Of a stretch of DNA of 12,056 nt, positions 7,095-12,056 are shown piece by piece. Made by a program: the position numbers and the translations under genes. The notes under the pieces are model-generated. The model was not told the DNA's origin. It was given only the letters and a program-made list of their open reading frames with translations, and did not search any database. This DNA comes from an uncultured Verrucomicrobiota bacterium (GTDB lineage Bacteria; Verrucomicrobiota; Verrucomicrobiia; Limisphaerales; UBA9464). Every line of letters begins with the position of its first letter. Position 1 is the first letter of the stretch. The DNA lies in NCBI GenBank assembly GCA_903925515.1, contig CAIYFP010000112.1, positions 1 to 12,056 of the forward strand, read 5' to 3'.

Positions 7095-9410
7095 ATGAGC
7101 GCTTCTCCAAGGTCCATCGCAACGCGCGCCGTGATGATCGCGGCGTGCGGGGTCGTGTGCGGCTCGGGCCCGTTGCTGGGCGGGCGGACCGGGTTCAAGG
7201 ACGCCCAAGCCTTCCTGCGCCAGCATTGTCATGAGTGCCACGGCCCGGCCAAGGCCAAGGCGGACCTCGACCTCACGCGTTTCAAGGACGAGGGGCGCAT
7301 CCTGCAGGACATCAAGACGTGGAGGTCGGTCCTCCAGCAGGTCAACACGGGCGAGATGCCGCCCAAGAAGGCCAAGTCCCACCCGACCGCGGCGGAGGTG
7401 ACGTCGTTCAACGGGGGGATCGAGAAGGCCATTGCCAAGGCCCAGGCGGCGGCACCCGTGGATCCCGGCCGCGTGACCGCACGCCGCCTGAACCGCACCG
7501 AGTACGACAACACCGTGCGCGACCTCCTTTCCGCGGACTTCTCCGCGTCCGAGAACTTCCCGGCCGACGACATCGGCCATGGCTTCGACAACATCGGCGA
7601 CGTGCTGACGATGTCCCCGGTGCACCTTGAGCGATACATGGACGCGGCGGACGCGATCGCGCGGCGCGTGGTGTTGATGGATTTGCCGAAGCCGCCGACC
7701 CGCACGACGGCGGGGTTGTTCCTTGAGCCGCGGGTGAAGGGATCCGAGAACAGCACGCGGCCGGTGACGAACGCGACCCCGGAGCTGCGGGCCACGCACG
7801 AGATCAAGGTCGGGGGACGCTACACGTTCCGGGTGCGGGCCGGGGCCAGCAACGCGCCCGGGGCCGCTCCGGTGCGGATGGCGCTGCGGATGGACGACCG
7901 GGAGCTTGAGGTGTTCGCGATCACGAACTCGATCAAGCCATGGAAGGAGTTCGAGGTGCAGCTCGACCTCGAGCCGGGCGAGCGCCGGTTTGCGGCTCGC
8001 TGGGCGAACCGCGAGGAGCTGCCGCCCAACGCGTTGCTGTACCTGAACGAGTTCAAGGTCATCGGGCCGACGGACACGCGCCCGCCGTTCATGCGGCGCG
8101 TGGACGAGCGACTCGCGAAGGTCGCCGCGGACTCAAGGCCGCGGGAGGCCACGACGTGGTTCCTGCGGCAGGCGTTCCGGCGGCCGCCCACCGAGGCGGA
8201 GGTGGCGCGGTACCTGCGCGTGGTGCAGGAGGGCATGGCCGCGGCGGGCGGGCGGTTCGAGGCCGGGATGCAGGAGTTGGTCCGGGCGGCGTTGGTCTCG
8301 CCCAAGTTCCTGTTTCGCGTCGAGGAGGACGCCGAGGCGAAGGCGAGCAAGGCCCGGCCGCTGGGCGAGCATGCCATGGCGTCCCGCCTCAGCTACTTCC
8401 TGTGGAGCACGATGCCCGACGAGACCCTCCTGGGGTTGGCGGACAAGGGGCGCCTGTCCAAGGAGATGGAGGCGCAGGTGCGACGCATGCTGAAGGACCC
8501 CAAGGCGGAGGCGCTGGTGCGGAACTTCGGGCTGCAATGGCTCCAGTTGCAGCGCCTCTCCGCCTTCCAGCCCGACCTGAAGCTGTTCCCGGACTTCGAC
8601 GACCGCCTCCGCCGTTCGATGCTCCGGGAGACGGAGTTGTTCCTCGGCGAGGTGGTGCGAGAGGACCGGAGCATCCTTGATCTTGTGGACGCGGACTTTA
8701 CCTACGTGAACCGCGCGTTGGCCCGTCACTACGGGATCGAGGGGCGGTTGCCGGAGGGCGGTGGGCGGAAGGACGAGTTCGTGCGGGTCACCTTCCCGGA
8801 TCGCAGCCGCGGCGGCCTGTTGACCCATGCGAGCGTCCTGACGGCGACGTCGAACCCCACGCGCACCTCGCCGGTCAAGCGCGGCCGCTGGGTGCTGGAG
8901 CAGATTCTCGGCACGCCCCCGCCGCCCCCGCCTCCCGACGTCCCGGAGCTGGACGCGCAACACGCCCTCAAGGGCACCTTGCGCCAGCGCATGGAGCAGC
9001 ACCGTGCCAATCCCTCGTGCGCCAATTGCCACCAGCAGATGGATGCGATGGGCTTCGCCTTCGAGAACTTCGATGCCGTGGGCCGGTTCCGCGCCAAGGA
9101 TGGCGGCGAGGCGATCGACCCATCCGGCACGTTGCCCGACGGCAGCGCGTTCGACGGTCCCGGAGGCCTGAAGGGGATTCTGAAAGAGCGAAGGGAGCTG
9201 GTCGCGCGCAACCTTGCCGAGAAGCTCATGACCTACGGCATCGGGCGCGGCATGGAGTTCTATGACGAACCCGCGATCAAGAAGGTGCTCGCGGCGACCG
9301 CGAAGGGGGAGTATCGGTTTTCGTCACTCGTGCTGGCGATCGTGCAGAGCGACCCGTTCCGCATGCGTCGCGGGCTTGCGGCGGATCGGGCGGCTGGGAA
9401 GGGGAGCTAG
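7095..9410 (+). CDS. Secreted cytochrome-like DUF1592-family protein (PSCyt1-PSD3-PSD5-PSD4-PSCyt3-PSD2)
   Basis: This 771-aa protein has the modular layout common in Planctomycetota and Verrucomicrobiota. An N-terminal signal peptide (about 1-30) is followed by a PSCyt1 region with the c-type heme motif CHECH (45-49). Next comes a PSD3/DUF1587 block with RLNRTEYDNTVRDLL (131-145). A beta-rich segment (about 205-325) resembles a carbohydrate-binding module. PSD5/DUF1595 contains FLRQAFRRPPTEAEVARYL (356-374). PSD4/DUF1592 contains ASRLSYFLWSTMPDETLLG (429-447). PSCyt3/DUF1588 carries a second heme motif, CANCH (642-646). PSD2/DUF1585 contains LAEKLMTYGIGRGMEFY (707-723). A run of seven prolines lies at 608-614. 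It probably acts in the periplasm as a c-type heme protein; its reaction is unknown. ATG 7095 is preferred over an upstream TTG at 7080. The 101-bp upstream gap is less GC-rich at its 3' end and may hold the promoter. It is followed after 45 bp by its usual partner, DUF1552. Confidence 0.93.
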   Translation: MSASPRSIATRAVMIAACGVVCGSGPLLGGRTGFKDAQAFLRQHCHECHGPAKAKADLDLTRFKDEGRILQDIKTWRSVLQQVNTGEMPPKKAKSHPTAAEVTSFNGGIEKAIAKAQAAAPVDPGRVTARRLNRTEYDNTVRDLLSADFSASENFPADDIGHGFDNIGDVLTMSPVHLERYMDAADAIARRVVLMDLPKPPTRTTAGLFLEPRVKGSENSTRPVTNATPELRATHEIKVGGRYTFRVRAGASNAPGAAPVRMALRMDDRELEVFAITNSIKPWKEFEVQLDLEPGERRFAARWANREELPPNALLYLNEFKVIGPTDTRPPFMRRVDERLAKVAADSRPREATTWFLRQAFRRPPTEAEVARYLRVVQEGMAAAGGRFEAGMQELVRAALVSPKFLFRVEEDAEAKASKARPLGEHAMASRLSYFLWSTMPDETLLGLADKGRLSKEMEAQVRRMLKDPKAEALVRNFGLQWLQLQRLSAFQPDLKLFPDFDDRLRRSMLRETELFLGEVVREDRSILDLVDADFTYVNRALARHYGIEGRLPEGGGRKDEFVRVTFPDRSRGGLLTHASVLTATSNPTRTSPVKRGRWVLEQILGTPPPPPPPDVPELDAQHALKGTLRQRMEQHRANPSCANCHQQMDAMGFAFENFDAVGRFRAKDGGEAIDPSGTLPDGSAFDGPGGLKGILKERRELVARNLAEKLMTYGIGRGMEFYDEPAIKKVLAATAKGEYRFSSLVLAIVQSDPFRMRRGLAADRAAGKGS

Positions 9411-9447
9411 CGCGGGCACGCGGACTTTTGGGGCGGCAACAACTCAC

Positions 9448-9452
9448 GGAGG
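9448..9452 (+). promoter_or_regulatory. Shine-Dalgarno site of the DUF1552 gene
   Basis: GGAGG sits 3 nt before ATG 9456. It is the clearest ribosome binding site in the window and fixes the start, although the spacing is short. Other genes here have weak sites or none. Confidence 0.7.
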
Positions 9453-9455
9453 AAC

Positions 9456-10799
9456 ATGAAAAACCTGATGATCACAAGGCGTTCGGCCCTGCGCGGGCTC
9501 GGGACAGTGGTGGCGTTGCCATGGCTGGAGGCCATGGGGCCGTTGACGTCATGGGCCGCCGGCGCCACCCCGTCCGGACAGGCCGCCCCGAACCGGATGG
9601 CGTTCCTGTATGTGCCCAACGGAAAGAACATGGCGGACTGGCGCCCCGGCAAGGAAGGGACGCTCCCCGAGAAGCTGCCCGGCATCCTCGAGCCCATGGC
9701 CGCGCACCGCGATCATTTCTCCATCCTCACCGGCCTCACGGCGGACAAGGCGCGCGCCAACGGCGACGGCGCAGGGGACCATGCGCGGGCCTTGTCCGCA
9801 TTCCTCACAGGCTGCCAAGCCCGCAAGACGGACGGCACGGACATCCGCGCCGGCATCTCGGTGGACCAAGTCGCCGCCGCGCGCCTCGGGGACCGGACGC
9901 GCCTGCCTTCCCTGGAGGTCGGCACGGAGGCGGGCTCGATGGCCGGCAACTGCGACTCCGGCTACAGTTGCGTGTACTCCTCCACGATGTCTTGGCGCTC
10001 GGCCACCCAGCCGTTGCCCAAGGAGGTCAACCCCAAGCTGGTCTTCGAGCGCTTGTTTGGGTCCGGCTCGCGCGAGGAACGAGCAAGACGCGACTCCCGC
10101 AGGAAGTCCGTCCTCGACATGGTCCGGGCGGACTTCTCCGACCTGAACGGGAAGCTTGGGCGCGGCGATCAACGCAAGCTGGACGAGTATTTCTCGGCGG
10201 TTCGCGACCTTGAGCGGCGGATCGAGCAGGCGGCGCGGTTGCCGGAGTTGCGGACGCCGGAGGGCGCCGTGCAGCCCAAGGGCGTTCCGGACACCTACGA
10301 GCAGCACATCCGGTTGATGATGGACCTGCTGGTGTTGGCCTTCCAGACGGACAGCACGCGGGTGGCCACCTTCGTGATCGCGAACGAGGGCAGCAACAAG
10401 CCCTACCCCTTCATCGATGTTCGCGAGGGGCACCACGACCTGTCCCACCACCGCAACGAGCAGGCCAACAAGGCCAAGATCGCCAAGATCAACCGGTTCC
10501 ACACCACCCAGCTCGCCTACCTCATGGACAAGCTGCGGGCGGTTCGCGAGGGAGACGGCACGTTGCTCGACCATTGCATGCTGGCCTATGGCAGCGGCAA
10601 TTCGGACGGCAACGCCCACAACCACGACGACCTGCCGTTGCTCCTCGCCGGTCACGGCTGCGGCACGCTCAAGCCCGGCCGCCATGTCGTGTACCCGAAG
10701 GAAACCCCGCTCAACAACCTGTGGCTCTCCATGCTCAACCGCATGGACCTGCCCACCGTCCAGCTGGGCGACAGCACGGGCGAGCTCGCGGGCATCTGA
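9456..10799 (+). CDS. Tat-exported DUF1552 protein
   Basis: This 447-aa protein starts MKNLMITRRSALRGLGTVVA, a twin-arginine export signal in which the Arg pair at 8-9 is followed by a hydrophobic segment. The mature part is a DUF1552 domain. Characteristic pieces are RMAFLYVPNGKNMADW (47-62), GDHARALSAFLTG (107-119), SLEVGTEAG (152-160), NCDSGYSCVYSSTMSWR (165-181), HHDLSHH (326-332) and SDGNAHNHDDLPLLLAGHG (383-401). The last block recalls the sulfatase/DUF1501 fold, but no catalytic assignment is possible. DUF1552 genes regularly follow DUF1592 genes, as here with a 45-bp gap, so the two products probably work together outside the cytoplasmic membrane. Export by Tat implies folding, perhaps with a cofactor, before transport. 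The length is normal and the gene appears intact. No clear terminator follows. Confidence 0.93.
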   Translation: MKNLMITRRSALRGLGTVVALPWLEAMGPLTSWAAGATPSGQAAPNRMAFLYVPNGKNMADWRPGKEGTLPEKLPGILEPMAAHRDHFSILTGLTADKARANGDGAGDHARALSAFLTGCQARKTDGTDIRAGISVDQVAAARLGDRTRLPSLEVGTEAGSMAGNCDSGYSCVYSSTMSWRSATQPLPKEVNPKLVFERLFGSGSREERARRDSRRKSVLDMVRADFSDLNGKLGRGDQRKLDEYFSAVRDLERRIEQAARLPELRTPEGAVQPKGVPDTYEQHIRLMMDLLVLAFQTDSTRVATFVIANEGSNKPYPFIDVREGHHDLSHHRNEQANKAKIAKINRFHTTQLAYLMDKLRAVREGDGTLLDHCMLAYGSGNSDGNAHNHDDLPLLLAGHGCGTLKPGRHVVYPKETPLNNLWLSMLNRMDLPTVQLGDSTGELAGI

Positions 10800-10963
10800 C
10801 GACCGGGCGCACCGCCATGGCCTGGGGCCTGCCAGCTCCGTGCGCACGGTGCCTCGCCATCTCCTGCCGGTTGGCACGCAACCGCCGCGCCGCTTGAACA
10901 TGGGGGCGCGCGCCTTGAGTCTGCGTGGCCATGGCCTGCCCCGGCGAATGGCCGCGCGATCGT

Positions 10964-11602
10964 TCCGGCTCCCGCGCCACGGGCCGCGTCCAGGTCGCGG
11001 GCGTCGTGCTCACGAACATCGGCGTTTGTTTCAAGGGCAATAGCCCCTTCATGGGCTCCCGCGGCGGGCGCAAGCGCCCCTTCAAGCCGGACTTCGACCG
11101 GCATGTGCCCATGCCGCGTTCGCCCGCGCCGTCGTACCCGCTCTGCGCACGACGGCCACCCGCGTCTTCCTCACCGTCACGCCCAACATCATCCGGAGGC
11201 CGCTGGGGCTCGATACGGTGGTGGCAGCGGTTGAGGGGGGATTTCCCATGGGAACATCTTGGTTCCCCAATCGGCCCGCCGATGAACCCCAAGGGCGTGC
11301 GCGTGGTGCCATGGCCCGGGCTGGAATGGAAACCACATGGGCGCCGGCACGAGCCCAAGTCGGTCGTTACGCCCAAATCCACCGCACGCTTCATGGATGG
11401 CTTCCGGCACCCCCACAAGGCGCACGAAGCGGGCGACGCGCGGTTTGCCTTCGTGTTGAGGAGGTCACTGGACATGGACGGGTTCATGCGGTTCCTCGCA
11501 GTGAACGCATGGGTCGCCAATGGCGACTCGTTCGACCGCAACGGGCACAGGTACTACCTCCTCCTCAATCCGGACGGTCGCGCAGGAGGCGGGTTTTGGG
11601 CC
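10964..11602 (+). pseudogene. Decayed CotH-kinase-family gene
   Basis: Three blocks match CotH-family proteins (spore-coat-H-like atypical kinases, usually secreted in these phyla) but lie in different frames. Block 1, in the frame of base 10964, reads GVVLTNIGVCFKGNSPFMGS and then RKRPFKPDFDRHVP (to 11110). Block 2, one frame back, reads VVPALRTTATRVFLTV and RRPLGLDTVVAAVEG (about 11113-11238). Block 3 returns to the first frame: PMNPKGVRV, EPKSVVTPKSTARFMDGF, SLDMDGFMRFLAVNAWVANG and NGHRYYLLLNPDG (about 11240-11580). The second switch falls exactly at a six-G run (11235-11240); removing one G restores a continuous VEGDF. Between blocks 1 and 2 the LNL-type segment expected in the family is missing, a deletion of perhaps 25-30 codons. 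The usual N-terminal region and the catalytic FIPWD-type C-terminal region are also absent. The first block's frame is open to the window end, but its reading between 11111 and 11235 is not CotH-like. Confidence 0.75.
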
Positions 11603-11937
11603 GCGCAGGCTTCCATGGCGTGCAGGCGTCGTGGTGCGAGAGCCGTGGATTTCTGCATGCCCCCATGCTTGGGCTGGGTGCCTTCCGCTGCCATCACCTT
11701 CCCCAAGCCAGCCCGCTGGAACACGCCGGAGTGGGGGCCTCAGGATTTGCTCCTGCCTGCGCGGGGATTTGGGCGCCTGACCTGCCAGACCGTGCACGGT
11801 CCGTGCCCACTCCAGCTTATCTCAAGTATGGCACAACAAGGATCGGGGGCACTTGCGATGGGTTGCCCAGCATCGTGTCTTGTTTTCGGCGAACCTGGGA
11901 TGGGTTCCCGCCCCATCGCGACCTCGTTGCAGCCCGC
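11603..11937. other. Gene-free stretch between the CotH remnant and the tandem repeat
   Basis: Two plus-strand frames stay open here, but neither gives a recognisable protein. Small structures are present. A 14-nt direct repeat, CAGCCCGCTGGAAC, occurs at 11709-11722 and 11930-11943. A perfect 14-bp palindrome, GACCGTGCACGGTC, lies at 11788-11801. A hairpin, GATGGG/CCCATC, lies at 11899-11917. I see no promoter or RNA gene. Confidence 0.5.
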
Positions 11938-12056
11938 TGGAACCAGCATCCGGCGAACCGGATCAAGGTTGCGTCGGACGGGATCAAGGTTCCGGCGCAC
12001 CGGATCAAGGTTGCGGCGGACGGGATCAAGGTTGCGGCGGACGGGATCAAGGTTGC
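11938..12056. repeat. 21-bp tandem repeat array, continues beyond the window
   Basis: Four full units of 21 bp start at 11959, 11980, 12001 and 12022, and a 14-nt partial unit runs to the window end. The shared core is GGATCAAGGTTGCGGCGG. Units at 12001 and 12022 differ only at the first base; those at 11959 and 11980 carry a few substitutions. A degenerate unit (11938-11958, about 14 of 21 matches) precedes the array. Because 21 is a multiple of three, every frame repeats: GSRLRRT on plus, NLDPVRR on minus. I see no start, ribosome binding site or domain that would make it a coding array, so a non-coding minisatellite-like repeat is the simplest reading. Confidence 0.85.

Noticed and set aside
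3373..7122. A 1249-codon open frame on the minus strand opposite both transporter genes
   Set aside because: Its product is rich in His, Pro, Arg and Gln with no domain or membrane pattern. It is the antisense image of two GC-rich transporter genes with clear family motifs, so it reflects codon bias.
10838..11801. Palindromes CCGTGCGCACGG (10838-10849) and GACCGTGCACGGTC (11788-11801) as paired operator or attachment sites flanking the CotH remnant
   Set aside because: They share only a partial core, and short GC-rich palindromes are expected by chance in this composition. There is no regulator or integrase gene beside them.
10931..12056. A single intact gene in one frame running to the window end
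   Set aside because: The frame has no stop, but between 11111 and 11235 its translation is not CotH-like while the neighbouring frame is. After about 11600 it reads into non-conserved and tandem-repeat sequence.

Overview
This is a high-GC window from a bacterium that is most probably a member of the Verrucomicrobiota, with the Planctomycetota as the alternative. Four things point that way: a PEP-CTERM sorting tail, a DUF1592/DUF1552 secreted gene pair, a lone eboE-type gene, and hairpin-rich interspersed repeats. The translated repeat signatures (SGSGILPLD, EGTRPTT) I associate from memory with verrucomicrobial spurious ORFs. Most genes have weak or absent Shine-Dalgarno sites. Long open antisense frames are common and are artefacts of the base composition.

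Layout, left to right. At 1-256 is the C-terminal end of a PEP-CTERM exported protein. At 257-1115 is about 860 bp without a credible gene: a terminator-like structure, then a roughly 234-bp composite repeat (592-825) with imperfect inverted ends and stacked internal hairpins, then a further 9-bp-stem hairpin. At 1116-2300 on the minus strand is an EboE-family TIM-barrel protein without any of its usual ebo partners. Divergent from it at 2394-3116 is a YebC/TACO1-family protein. At 3190-4581 and 4648-6993 are two membrane transporters in tandem: an SLC13/DASS Na+:anion symporter and a CPA2 cation:proton antiporter with an extra membrane block and two RCK_C (TrkA-C) domains. At 7095-9410 and 9456-10799 are a secreted multi-domain cytochrome-like DUF1592 protein and a twin-arginine DUF1552 protein, a standard pair of unknown function.

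The right end (10800-12056) has no intact gene. It holds a decayed CotH-kinase-family pseudogene (about 10964-11602) whose homologous blocks lie in two frames. One switch falls at a six-G run, and the other is associated with an internal deletion. After it come gene-free sequence and a 21-bp tandem repeat that runs off the window.

Functional reading (inference): the two transporters could be linked by sodium cycling, with the symporter importing Na+ together with an anion and the antiporter exporting cations. The DUF1592/DUF1552 pair probably acts together outside the cytoplasmic membrane. I see no defence system, CRISPR array, transposase, rRNA or tRNA. The least ordinary items are the CPA2 architecture, the isolated eboE, the composite repeat and the CotH fossil beside the tandem repeat.
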